64,000 bases of DNA from Flavobacterium paronense (GCF_030409795.1 NZ_JAUFQN010000019.1:3100001-3164000), one strand, 5' to 3'; positions 19,590 to 26,882 are shown, counted from the stretch's first letter. Numbers and translations: made by a program. The notes: a model not told the origin generated them from the letters alone.

Positions 19590-20246
19590 ATGGAAATTCA
19601 GGTTTTAATGGTTGATGATCATCCTCCAATTATTGAAGGATATAGATCTATTCTGGCTTATAATTCCTTCGGTTATATATTAAACACAACGGCTGCTCAT
19701 TCATGTGAAGCGGCTTATAACGAAATTTTTCAGGCAAATCATCCTTTTGATATTGTTTTTTTAGATTTGACTTTGCCTCCTTATTTTGAAAAAAATATAA
19801 ACACAGGAGATGATTTAATTCCGGTTGTGAGAAAGCAGCATCCCAATGCTAAAATTATCATTCTGACATCTCACAGTGAGTCTATAGTTCTTTTTAAAAT
19901 TATAAATGAGTATAAACTTGAAGGAGTTTTAGTAAAAAGTGATTTTCAGGCGCAACAATTAATCGATGCATTTGATACTGTTATAAAAGGAGGAACCTAT
20001 TTTAGTGAAACGGTTATGAATCACCAAAAATCATGGGGAGAAAAGAATAAAGTTATGGACAGTTATAACCGACAAATCCTTTCTTTACTATCACAAGGCG
20101 TAAAAACCAAGAGCATTCCCAATTTACTTCATCTTTCGAAAAGTGCTATTGACAAGCGAAAATCTCTTATAAAACAACTTTTAGGAATAGACAAAGGAAA
20201 TGATGAAGACATACTAAAAGAAGCAAGAAAACAAGGATTGATTTAG
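19590..20246 (+). CDS. NarL/LuxR-type response regulator
   Basis: This 218-residue regulator has a receiver domain (MVDDHPPIIEG at 7-17, phosphoacceptor in IVFLDLTLPP at about 62, Lys in GVLVKSDF at about 116) and a C-terminal helix-turn-helix of divergent GerE type (LLSQGVKTKSIPNLLHLSKSAI, written here only in part; about 167-190). It closely resembles the regulator at 28967-29632. Its likely partner kinase is 2.8 kb downstream at 23083, separated by a block bracketed by direct repeats. Confidence 0.88.
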   Translation: MEIQVLMVDDHPPIIEGYRSILAYNSFGYILNTTAAHSCEAAYNEIFQANHPFDIVFLDLTLPPYFEKNINTGDDLIPVVRKQHPNAKIIILTSHSESIVLFKIINEYKLEGVLVKSDFQAQQLIDAFDTVIKGGTYFSETVMNHQKSWGEKNKVMDSYNRQILSLLSQGVKTKSIPNLLHLSKSAIDKRKSLIKQLLGIDKGNDEDILKEARKQGLI

Positions 20247-20606
20247 TATGCAGTGTGCAAACTTCAAGAAGCACGGATTTATTTTTAAATTTTTTAAAAT
20301 GTACACTTTTAGTGTACCAAAATGTAAGAATAACAGTTTACTTTTACGATATCAAAATCAAACAATACTAATTTAACTTGATTATTAGGTAGTTAAAAGT
20401 GGCTTACCACCATGATTGTGACACAATACAAAGAATGCTTTTCTAGTTTTTTGTAGAGAAAATAAACATAGAAAAAACACTGTTTATTTTAGAGGTTTGT
20501 TATTAAACAGCAGAATGACTAAACCAACCAAAAAAAGCAGCCCAACCTTTATAATGTTTTGACGACACAAAGCTGGACTGCAATAATTAAAATTATATAC
20601 AAATTT
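20247..20606. other. Intergenic region with palindromic repeat and conserved leader
   Basis: It holds direct-repeat copy 1 (20298-20361), a stretch without recognisable features, and the conserved leader of the first secreted cassette (from 20531). No supported gene is present. Confidence 0.6.
20298..20361 (+). repeat. 64-bp direct repeat, copy 1, with perfect palindrome
   Basis: 58 of 64 bases match the copy at 22885-22948, and all six differences are transitions. Its first part is the perfect inverted repeat gtacact-ttt-agtgtac (20301-20317). It lies 52 bp after the end of the NarL-type regulator. Confidence 0.85.
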
Positions 20607-20669
20607 ATGAAAAATTTATTATTTGGCTTAATCGCCACCGTTTTATTTGCATTCAATGGAAATGCACAA
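20531..20669 (+). repeat. Shared leader, copy 1 (5' region plus signal-peptide codons)
   Basis: About 139 bp nearly the same as 21987-22122. It runs from upstream of cccaacctttataatg through the end of the signal-peptide coding region (AQ). The copies differ by scattered substitutions and one 3-bp indel just before the ATG. Confidence 0.88.
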
Positions 20670-21143
20670 AAAATAACTCAAGAAAGTGTAAGGTTACAAT
20701 TGGCACAAGGAATGTATGATTTCTCAAGTTCATTAAAACCAGCATTTGAGAAAACAACTAATGTTGAAGATTTTAAGAAAATAATTACCGGAAGTTGGTA
20801 TACAAAAATAACAAAGGAAGGTAATGATTTATTAAACAAGTCATACAAATTACTAGCTACTAAAGCTACACAAGCAGAAATATTAAAGAGTTACAATGGA
20901 AAAGAAATGGCCGCAGCGGCACTATACATAGACAATCTTTCGAATAAAGGAGTAAAAACGGATGGCAGCGAATTATTTGGAGGAACAACCGGAGATGTAA
21001 ATTCTTATGCGAATACAGTTACTGCTAAATGTAGATGGTATCAGTTGAGTTGCATTCTTAAGGATATTTTTGGAGATGTCGGTGGAGAACTAATTTTAGG
21101 TGCCATTATAAAAGCCATTCTTTTAGTAATAGCAACTCTTTAA
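20607..21143 (+). CDS. Secreted protein of unknown function, shared-leader family (cassette 1)
   Basis: This 178-residue protein has a signal peptide (residues 1-21, ending FNGNAQ). The mature part has a helical N-terminal portion and ends with a Cys pair (CRWYQLSC, about 143-150) and a strongly hydrophobic tail (about 155-178, ILGAIIKAILLVIATL). The frame stays open upstream to a TTG at 20559; the ATG at 20607 is preferred because it begins the signal peptide. Its leader is almost the same as that of the gene at 22060, but the mature sequences are unrelated. The next gene, 73 bp downstream, encodes a lipoprotein. I do not recognise the family. Confidence 0.8.
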   Translation: MKNLLFGLIATVLFAFNGNAQKITQESVRLQLAQGMYDFSSSLKPAFEKTTNVEDFKKIITGSWYTKITKEGNDLLNKSYKLLATKATQAEILKSYNGKEMAAAALYIDNLSNKGVKTDGSELFGGTTGDVNSYANTVTAKCRWYQLSCILKDIFGDVGGELILGAIIKAILLVIATL

Positions 21144-21216
21144 TTATCAAATTTTAATAATATGGTATCAATGGTGTGTATTAAAATATGCACCATTGAT
21201 TTAATTCGAAACAGTT

Positions 21217-21942
21217 ATGAAGAGAATCAAAATTTTAATTTATTTAACCTTATTTAGTTTATTAAGTTGCACTAGTTTTAAAGTTAATTTAGCATTTAAA
21301 ATGTTGGGATTATATGATGATAATGTAGAACTATCTAAATTTACTAATGGAGAAAAAGAGGTTGTTTTTTTTCCAATGCATCATTTAGGAACGAAACTTT
21401 TTTATGATGATGTTAAAACTAAAATAGATTCTCTTAAAAAGATTGGTTATTTTTTTTATACTGAAGAAGTTAAAGGAATTAAAAATGATTCTACAACTTT
21501 AAGGAAATCAATTAAACTTACTGGAATACCATTTAGCAGAAATAATGCTGGTTACAGGCATTACTTTGACTCGATTTATAAGGGGAAAGTGAAGTTTAAA
21601 AAGGAAATTTTTGACCAGCCTTCTCCAGGTAAATTAGCGTTAGATGGATCAAACACTAAAACTGTTGATGTTACTTTAAAAGAAATGATTGATTATTATG
21701 AAAGTAAGTATGGTGAAATAAAATTAGAACCTTGTGATTTTGAAAAAAGTTTATACGAAAAAACAAACTGTAAATATAAACCAATGGAAAAAAAAGTTAG
21801 AGAAGATTTATATATAGGTTTTAGAAATAAAAACATTTTAAAAACCTTTTTTAATGATAGTCATAAAAAGATAGCTTTCATTTATGGTGCTGATCACTTG
21901 ATAGGAATCCGCGAAGAATTGTTAAAACAAGGATTTAAATAA
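21217..21942 (+). CDS. Lipoprotein with possible TraB/Tiki-like fold
   Basis: This 241-residue protein has a lipoprotein signal (residues 1-18, ending LFSLLSC). The mature part begins with VVFFPMHHLGTKLFYDDV and ends with KIAFIYGADHLIGIREELLKQG. The paired N-terminal His motif and the C-terminal Gly-Ala-x-His followed by L-x-x-x-G resemble the TraB/GumN (Tiki) superfamily. This is a similarity by eye only. It follows the cassette-1 secreted protein and could be its partner. It has no relation in sequence to the second gene of cassette 2. Confidence 0.6.
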   Translation: MKRIKILIYLTLFSLLSCTSFKVNLAFKMLGLYDDNVELSKFTNGEKEVVFFPMHHLGTKLFYDDVKTKIDSLKKIGYFFYTEEVKGIKNDSTTLRKSIKLTGIPFSRNNAGYRHYFDSIYKGKVKFKKEIFDQPSPGKLALDGSNTKTVDVTLKEMIDYYESKYGEIKLEPCDFEKSLYEKTNCKYKPMEKKVREDLYIGFRNKNILKTFFNDSHKKIAFIYGADHLIGIREELLKQGFK

Positions 21943-21986
21943 ATCACTATTTGATTAGCCATTAATCAAAAGAAAACTCACTCTTT

Positions 21987-22122
21987 AAAAAAGCATCCCA
22001 ACCTTTATAATGTTTTGACGACACAAAGTTGGATTGCAATAATTAAAATTATATACAACATGAAAAATCTAGTATTTGGCTTAATCGCCATTGTCTTCTT
22101 TGTATTTAATGGAATTGCACAA
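21987..22122 (+). repeat. Shared leader, copy 2
   Basis: This is the second copy of the leader found at 20531-20669. It includes catcccaacctttataatg, the region upstream of the ATG, and the signal-peptide codons of the gene at 22060. Confidence 0.88.
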
Positions 22123-22443
22123 GAAAAAAGCGATTTAAATCAAAAAGCGGAATTCAGAAGTGCTTCATTAATAACTACATATGAAAAAGAGGTTACAGAA
22201 TATAAGTTTCTGTCTCTAGCCGAACTCAATGAAGAAGCGGATCAAATCATTCAAGAATTTGATTTTGACAACTCTCAAAACACCAAGCAAAACACCTGTG
22301 AAATAACAATTGAAATCAAAGTTGAAGTAACTATTGGAATTTCAAAAGCATTCGTGTCAGGATTAATAACAAGCTGTTGTAACGACGCTGCATCCTCTGC
22401 AAAAAGGCTAAAAGCAATGTTGCTTATGGCAGCAATGGGTTAA
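22060..22443 (+). CDS. Small secreted protein, shared-leader family (cassette 2)
   Basis: This 127-residue protein has a signal peptide (residues 1-21, ending FNGIAQ) almost the same as that of the cassette-1 protein. The mature part (about 106 residues) is acidic in its first half. It then has one Cys (TCEITIEIKVEV, about 87) and a hydrophobic Ile/Ser-rich region with a Cys pair (ITSCCNDAA, about 107-111) and a Met/Leu-rich end. The ATG at 22060 is chosen over the upstream TTG at 22015. The next gene starts 13 bp later, so the two should be cotranscribed. Function unknown. Confidence 0.8.
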   Translation: MKNLVFGLIAIVFFVFNGIAQEKSDLNQKAEFRSASLITTYEKEVTEYKFLSLAELNEEADQIIQEFDFDNSQNTKQNTCEITIEIKVEVTIGISKAFVSGLITSCCNDAASSAKRLKAMLLMAAMG

Positions 22444-22456
22444 AAAAAGAGAAATC

Positions 22457-22855
22457 ATGAAACATAAAATTTTATTTTCGTTACTGTTTACATGTCAATT
22501 TTTATTTTCACAAGCCGATCTTAACACCGTTATTAAGGGAGGAGAACTGCTCCTGAGTGGCCTTTCGGTATTTAAAACTAGCAAATCCGAAGTAAAAAAA
22601 GACAGTAAATCAATCGAAAGCGTATGCGTAAAAAACAAACTCAATGATAGAATTACTTTTAGGCTTTTAGGTAAAACCGAGGAAGGCGATGATGTTAAAA
22701 AAGAACTCGTCATCCCTAAAGAAGGTAAGGAATGTCTATTTGTTTTACCAAAAGGTATTTATACTTATGAAATTGTATTGTCAAATAAAGAAATTTATAA
22801 AAAGGGGGAATACAAATTTGAAGATGATGTAGTAATAACTGTCAAAGAGGACTAA
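22457..22855 (+). CDS. Small exported protein, partner of the cassette-2 secreted protein
   Basis: This 132-residue protein has a signal peptide (residues 1-19, ending FLFSQ). The mature part has a Lys/Ser-rich helix and a beta-rich C-terminal portion (SVCVKNKLNDRITFRLLG, then VLPKGIYTYEIVLSNKE), giving a compact, probably periplasmic fold with two cysteines. It is unrelated to the lipoprotein at 21217. It follows the 22060 gene at 13 bp and ends 30 bp before direct-repeat copy 2. Function unknown; an immunity-like or binding role is an inference from layout only. Confidence 0.75.
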   Translation: MKHKILFSLLFTCQFLFSQADLNTVIKGGELLLSGLSVFKTSKSEVKKDSKSIESVCVKNKLNDRITFRLLGKTEEGDDVKKELVIPKEGKECLFVLPKGIYTYEIVLSNKEIYKKGEYKFEDDVVITVKED

Positions 22856-22884
22856 TTTTTAGTAGTATTTTAAAACTTTCTAAA

Positions 22885-22948
22885 AATGTACACTTTTAGT
22901 GTACCAAAATGTAAAAACAACAATTTATTTTTACAATGTCAAAATCAA
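22885..22948 (+). repeat. 64-bp direct repeat, copy 2, with perfect palindrome
   Basis: Same element as 20298-20361; the palindrome gtacact-ttt-agtgtac is at 22888-22904. It lies 30 bp after the cassette-2 partner and about 135 bp before the sensor kinase. Confidence 0.85.
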
Positions 22949-23025
22949 GAACGTATTTTTCTTATTGAAAGAAATTTGCAATAACTAACAATACAAGTTT
23001 GATGAAGATAAATTAAATTGTGGTA

Positions 23026-23069
23026 GAATTGGGTTCCGGTTTTTTAAATCGGGACTCAATTCGTTTTTA
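23026..23069 (+). terminator. Strong hairpin just before a kinase gene (terminator or attenuator)
   Basis: gaattgggttccggttt (23026-23042) pairs along its full length, with three G-U pairs, with aaatcgggactcaattc (23046-23062), and is followed by gtttttag. The kinase ATG is only 21 bp after the stem. Confidence 0.65.
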
Positions 23070-23082
23070 GTATATTGGCTTT

Positions 23083-25113
23083 ATGAATAAAAGACTCATT
23101 TATTGGATAATAGTTTTGCTGGTGTCTTTATACAGTTGTACCCCTAAAACTGTTGATAAAGAAGTTCAAGCGAAGAATGATTCTATAAAGATGTATTTGG
23201 ATTTGGCGGGGAATGACACTTTAGATTTAAAACTTAGGAATAAGTATAATAGCAAAGCGTTTTCACTAGTAAATTTAAATAAGAATGATACGTTAACTAG
23301 GTTTTATATAAACAGTGTTTCTTACAATTATTTAGACACAAATGATTGGGTTGATTTTAAAAAAACAGAAAAAATTCATTTTGAAAAAAGCATAGCAGTA
23401 AAAGACACTCTCAATTTAGCAAGATATTACAGGTATAAAGGTGGCTATTTTAGGAAAAACACAATCTATGATAGTGCATATTATTATTACATTAAATCTG
23501 AAAAATTTTATAAAAAAACAAGTGATAAATATGGTTTAGCAAAGGTTTATCAATACAAAAGCATTGTCCAGTTCAATAAAGATGATTATTTGGGAGCTGA
23601 TTTATCTGCAGAAAAAGCTTATGATTATTTTAAAAGAACAAATTCTATAGAAGATCAATTCCAACTTTTAATATGCATCGGTAATTCAGCACACAATCTA
23701 AAAAATTACAAAAAGGCAATCAAAACCTTTAATTTAGCAATATTAATAGCAAAAAAGTATAAACTAAAAAAAAGTGGAATTGATCGAATAGCAACTTGTC
23801 TAAATAACATAGGGAATGTTTACAGGGAGCAAAAAAAATATAGTAAGGCAATGCAATATTTTAATTTAGCACTTAAAGAAAAGAAATTAATAAAAAAGGA
23901 TCCGGTTATATATGGTTTTTTACTAAATAATCTATCTTATTGTAAATTGCAGTTAAAAGATTATTCTGGATTTCCTGATTTGTTGTTTAAATCTATTGAA
24001 TTACTTAATAGTAGAGATGAAGGAATTAGAGAATCCACGGTAAGCTATGTTTATCTATCTAATTATTATTATGCAATTAATAACACTTTGAAAGCACAAT
24101 TATATGCAGAAAAAGCATTAAAAATTGCCAAAAAGTTTAAATCTCCCTATTACTATCTAACTGCTTTGAGCAATGCTGGGAGTGTTAATGTTAAAAAAGC
24201 ACCACAGTATATTAAAGAATATCACGAAAAAAATGATAGCTTACTATTTATTGAGCGTAATGCCAGAAATCAGTATTATAAAATACAACTTGAAACCGAC
24301 GAAATCTCCCAAGAGAAAGAAACAGCAATTAAACAAAAATGGATTATCGGAACTATAGCGGGTGTACTTGTAATCATCATCGCATTACTACTGATAATTA
24401 ACAAACAACGTGCTAAACAAAAAGAGTTGCAATTCCAACAATCGCAGCAAAAAGCCAATGAAGAAATCTATCATTTAATGTTAACCCAAAAATCAAAAGA
24501 AGATAAAGCCAAACAAACCGAAAAGAAACGTATTGCAAGAGAACTTCATGACGGTATTATGAATAGATTATCTAGTACACGACTTAATCTATCCATATTA
24601 TCAAATAAAACAGATAAAGAGACTATCCAAAAATGTTTAACCTATATAAATGAGATCAACCAAATTGAAACCGAAATCCGAACCATATCGCATGATTTAA
24701 ACCAAGATGTATTTCAAAAAGAAGATAGTTACATAAAAATGGTAAAAGATTTTGTAAGCGAACAAAATAAAACAAGTAAGACACATTATGAATTAGAAAT
24801 AGACAATCATATTGATTGGAATTCGGTTTCTAGTGAAATAAAAATGCATTTATACCGAATAATACAGGAAGCTAGCTATAATATTTATAAATATGCTCAA
24901 GCAAAAAAAGCAACAATCAGTCTTGTCCTTGATGCTCCAAATATTTGTATGGCAATTACGGATAATGGAATTGGTTTTGACACGACAATTATTTCAAAAG
25001 GTATTGGTATACAAAATATGCAAGCTAGGGTTAAATCACTAAATGGGAAATTTAGTATTAGTTCAAAAAAGCTAACCAATACTTCTATAAATATTGCAAT
25101 TCCAATAAAATAA
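23083..25113 (+). CDS. TPR-containing sensor histidine kinase (HisKA_3 type), kinase 1
   Basis: This 676-residue protein has a lipoprotein-like signal (residues 1-19, LLVSLYSC). A TPR-rich, probably extracytoplasmic domain covers about 90-395. One membrane segment follows (about 425-445), then a coiled stretch, the dimerisation/phosphoacceptor motif ELHDG with His489, and a HATPase_c domain (NGIGFD, GIGIQNM, about 625-650). The layout is the same as that of kinase 2 at 26925. No response regulator is adjacent downstream; the nearest is at 19590-20246 on the other side of the cassettes. The ligand is unknown. Confidence 0.88.
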   Translation: MNKRLIYWIIVLLVSLYSCTPKTVDKEVQAKNDSIKMYLDLAGNDTLDLKLRNKYNSKAFSLVNLNKNDTLTRFYINSVSYNYLDTNDWVDFKKTEKIHFEKSIAVKDTLNLARYYRYKGGYFRKNTIYDSAYYYYIKSEKFYKKTSDKYGLAKVYQYKSIVQFNKDDYLGADLSAEKAYDYFKRTNSIEDQFQLLICIGNSAHNLKNYKKAIKTFNLAILIAKKYKLKKSGIDRIATCLNNIGNVYREQKKYSKAMQYFNLALKEKKLIKKDPVIYGFLLNNLSYCKLQLKDYSGFPDLLFKSIELLNSRDEGIRESTVSYVYLSNYYYAINNTLKAQLYAEKALKIAKKFKSPYYYLTALSNAGSVNVKKAPQYIKEYHEKNDSLLFIERNARNQYYKIQLETDEISQEKETAIKQKWIIGTIAGVLVIIIALLLIINKQRAKQKELQFQQSQQKANEEIYHLMLTQKSKEDKAKQTEKKRIARELHDGIMNRLSSTRLNLSILSNKTDKETIQKCLTYINEINQIETEIRTISHDLNQDVFQKEDSYIKMVKDFVSEQNKTSKTHYELEIDNHIDWNSVSSEIKMHLYRIIQEASYNIYKYAQAKKATISLVLDAPNICMAITDNGIGFDTTIISKGIGIQNMQARVKSLNGKFSISSKKLTNTSINIAIPIK

Positions 25114-25148
25114 AACCAACTTTTCAGCATTTACAAGCTCTCCCAGCC

Positions 25149-25316
25149 CTCAAACGAGCTTCCGTGTCCCTCAAACGTGCTTCCGCATCCCAAAAATTAT
25201 CCTCCGTAGGTCTCGAAAGGTTTTCTGTATTACTCAAATTATCTTCTGTCTCCCAATTCTTTGCTTCCGCAGGTTTCAGGGATGCTTCCATTACCCTTAA
25301 ACTGGCTTCCGGCAAC
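25149..25316. repeat. 21-bp tandem repeat array (eight units)
   Basis: Eight diverged units of exactly 21 bp lie end to end: 25149, 25170, 25191, 25212, 25233, 25254, 25275 and 25296. The clearest are ctcaaacgagcttccgtgtcc and ctcaaacgtgcttccgcatcc. The core is cttccg with a purine-rich start. Translated on the minus strand (25315 to 25124) the array gives a heptapeptide repeat of the form E-A-x-L-R-x-x, from a TTG or from an internal ATG at 25291. Whether it is translated is unclear; no promoter or RBS is obvious. Confidence 0.8.
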
Positions 25317-25415
25317 TAATATTGTAAATCTTAATACAATCTTAAGAATTTGTAAGTTTTATTGGCACAAAACTTGGTTTTCTCGTGCATTATTAATCAT
25401 TTAAAAAAATAAATC

Positions 25416-26117
25416 ATGAGAAAACAAGACGTAATTAGAATTTACAAACATTCTGATGGAACCCTAGTAACGAAAGGGTTAGAAAAAGTGGCTTACATGC
25501 AAAGAGACAAAACCGAGTTCGGGGAGTATGGGATAACCTCGAATTTGGTAAACGATTTGAAAACACTTATTACTGAATTTTCAGAGCGACTTACCGATGT
25601 GGAAGCGCTGGGTGATCAAACCGGAGTTACAGAAAACAAAGATGCCAAAGCAGAAGAAATTCGTACTGTAATTAGAGGTATTATGGGTAGAGTAGTTTTG
25701 GTATATCCTTTCGGTTCTCCAAAGTATAAAAAGTTTGGAACAGAGGAATTGGCACGTCAAACCGATGCGGATTTGTTAATCACAGCTAAAAGAGTGGTAC
25801 GCGTTGGAAATGAATTTATGGGAGAACTAACAGCAAATGGTTTAACACCTGCCATACTCGATTCACTTACTGCGTTAACAGAGGAATTTACCACCTTGAT
25901 TGTCGATATGAAAATGGAAATCGGTAGACGTGACATTGAACAAGAGGACCGAGTAGAAGCAGGGAATGCCATCTACACTACCTTGGTAAAATACACCAAC
26001 ACGGGGCAGACCATATGGGAGACAACTGACTTGGCTAAGTTTAATGACTATGTATTATATAATACAATTAGCGGCGAAGATGAAACACCTCCGCCACCAG
26101 CAACTCCAGAATTATAA
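25416..26117 (+). CDS. Conserved-looking hypothetical protein, helical
   Basis: This 233-residue protein has no signal peptide and is predicted mostly helical, with repeated segments (ITSNLVNDLKTLITEF, then LTPAILDSLTALTEEF) that suggest two related helical halves. The C-terminus has a proline run (ETPPPPATPEL). It starts with MRKQDVIRIYKHSDGT. I do not recognise a family and see no catalytic motif. The 21-bp repeat array is directly upstream, and a perfect terminator follows. Base composition is less AT-rich than that of the neighbouring kinases. Confidence 0.75.
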   Translation: MRKQDVIRIYKHSDGTLVTKGLEKVAYMQRDKTEFGEYGITSNLVNDLKTLITEFSERLTDVEALGDQTGVTENKDAKAEEIRTVIRGIMGRVVLVYPFGSPKYKKFGTEELARQTDADLLITAKRVVRVGNEFMGELTANGLTPAILDSLTALTEEFTTLIVDMKMEIGRRDIEQEDRVEAGNAIYTTLVKYTNTGQTIWETTDLAKFNDYVLYNTISGEDETPPPPATPEL

Positions 26118-26506
26118 TATAAATTTTACCAGGAGACTTAAACTCTTTCTAACAACTCATCGTTAGAAAGAGTTTTTTATTTACAATAATTACACAATAT
26201 AAAAGTTAATGATAAAGTTATCATTTACCCGGATTTTACTTCTACCTGATAAAATCACTTTGCAGCAAAGTCAATAAAGACAAGCTTTTTGGTCAAAATC
26301 ACAAATTTCACACAAACCATCCACCACGATTTGGCTATCATTCACTATCAAACGGCACCATTCTACCATAAAGGCCACTATTCATAGGCATTAACAAAGA
26401 CATCCTTTTTAGTTTTACATCGTGAAAGTGTCCCATTGCCTCAAATCAATTAAAAGGCACACACATTAAAACGAGTTAAATAAATAACACATAAAAGTCT
26501 CAAATT
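26118..26506. other. Intergenic region before the repeat peptide
   Basis: It contains the terminator of the preceding gene, then about 320 bp with no coding ORF. The stretch 26290-26480 is unusually rich in CA/AC (for example caccattctaccataaagg). It may form the long 5' region of the repeat-peptide gene; no promoter match was found. Confidence 0.4.
26141..26178 (+). terminator. Terminator after 25416-26117
   Basis: aactctttctaac (26141-26153) is a perfect complement of gttagaaagagtt (26162-26174), followed by a T-run. Confidence 0.9.
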
Positions 26507-26776
26507 ATGAAAAAATTAGCAACAACATTCGGATTATTAGCTCTAATGCTTATTGTCACGTCATTTACAACTCCTTCTGAAATTGGTGGTAAAAACACAC
26601 CGGGTGATTTAGGAACAGGAACTGGAGGTTTTAACATTGGAGGTAAAAACACACCTGGCGATTTAGGAACAGGAACTGGAGGTTTTAACATTGGAGGTAA
26701 AAACACACCTGGCGATTTAGGAACAGGAACTGGAGGTTTTAATATTGGAGGTAAAAATACAGGAGGGAGTTTATAA
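26507..26776 (+). CDS. Small secreted Gly-rich repeat peptide
   Basis: This 89-residue protein has a signal-like hydrophobic N-terminus (about 1-24, LALMLIVTSFTTPSEI). From residue 27 on it consists of three copies of the 18-residue unit GGKNTPGDLGTGTGGFNI and a partial fourth (GGKNTGGSL). The repeat is uncharged overall, rich in Gly and Thr and likely disordered or fibrous. Function unknown. It lies between the helical hypothetical gene and kinase 2, which suggests, but does not show, a role as a signal or surface component. It is followed by a palindrome and a terminator. Confidence 0.8.
   Translation: MKKLATTFGLLALMLIVTSFTTPSEIGGKNTPGDLGTGTGGFNIGGKNTPGDLGTGTGGFNIGGKNTPGDLGTGTGGFNIGGKNTGGSL
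26585..26776 (+). repeat. 54-bp tandem repeat inside the small secreted peptide gene
   Basis: Three full units (26585-26638, 26639-26692, 26693-26746) and a partial unit from 26747. Units 2 and 3 are almost the same as each other, and unit 1 differs at a few third positions, so expansion appears recent. Confidence 0.9.
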
Positions 26777-26807
26777 TAAAGAAGTAAAAAACAAATAAAT
26801 TTAAAAT

Positions 26808-26840
26808 AAAAGATATTTATTTAAGTAAATAATATCTTTT
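26808..26840. repeat. AT-rich palindrome after the repeat peptide
   Basis: aaaagatatttattta (26808-26823) and agtaaataatatctttt (26824-26840) are nearly reverse complements. It is close to the terminator at 26849-26882. Confidence 0.55.
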
Positions 26841-26848
26841 GACAATAT

Positions 26849-26882
26849 AAAAGCCACTAATTTTTATTAGTGGTTTTTTTAT
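26849..26882 (+). terminator. Terminator after the repeat peptide
   Basis: aaaagccactaa (26849-26860) pairs with ttagtggttttttt (from 26867). Confidence 0.85.

Noticed and set aside
20559..20606. Extension of the cassette-1 protein to a TTG (MTTQSWTAII), and the same at 22015
   Set aside because: It would put 15-16 residues before a standard signal peptide. The ATG start explains the protein better, although the stretch is conserved between the copies and kept in frame, so a leader peptide is not fully excluded.
20298..22948. Insertion sequence or prophage as the source of the repeat-bracketed block
   Set aside because: No transposase, integrase or phage gene is present, and no terminal inverted repeats were seen; the direct repeats are the only sign of mobility.
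25124..25315. 63-residue minus-strand ORF over the 21-bp array as a real gene
   Set aside because: It needs a TTG or internal ATG start, and no promoter or homologue is known. It is kept as a repeat and a finding, not as a CDS.
25149..25316. CRISPR array
   Set aside because: Units are 21 bp without spacers and diverge along their whole length; no cas genes are nearby.
26585..26776. CRISPR array or minisatellite outside genes
   Set aside because: The 54-bp units are in frame inside a signal-peptide-bearing gene with no unique spacers.
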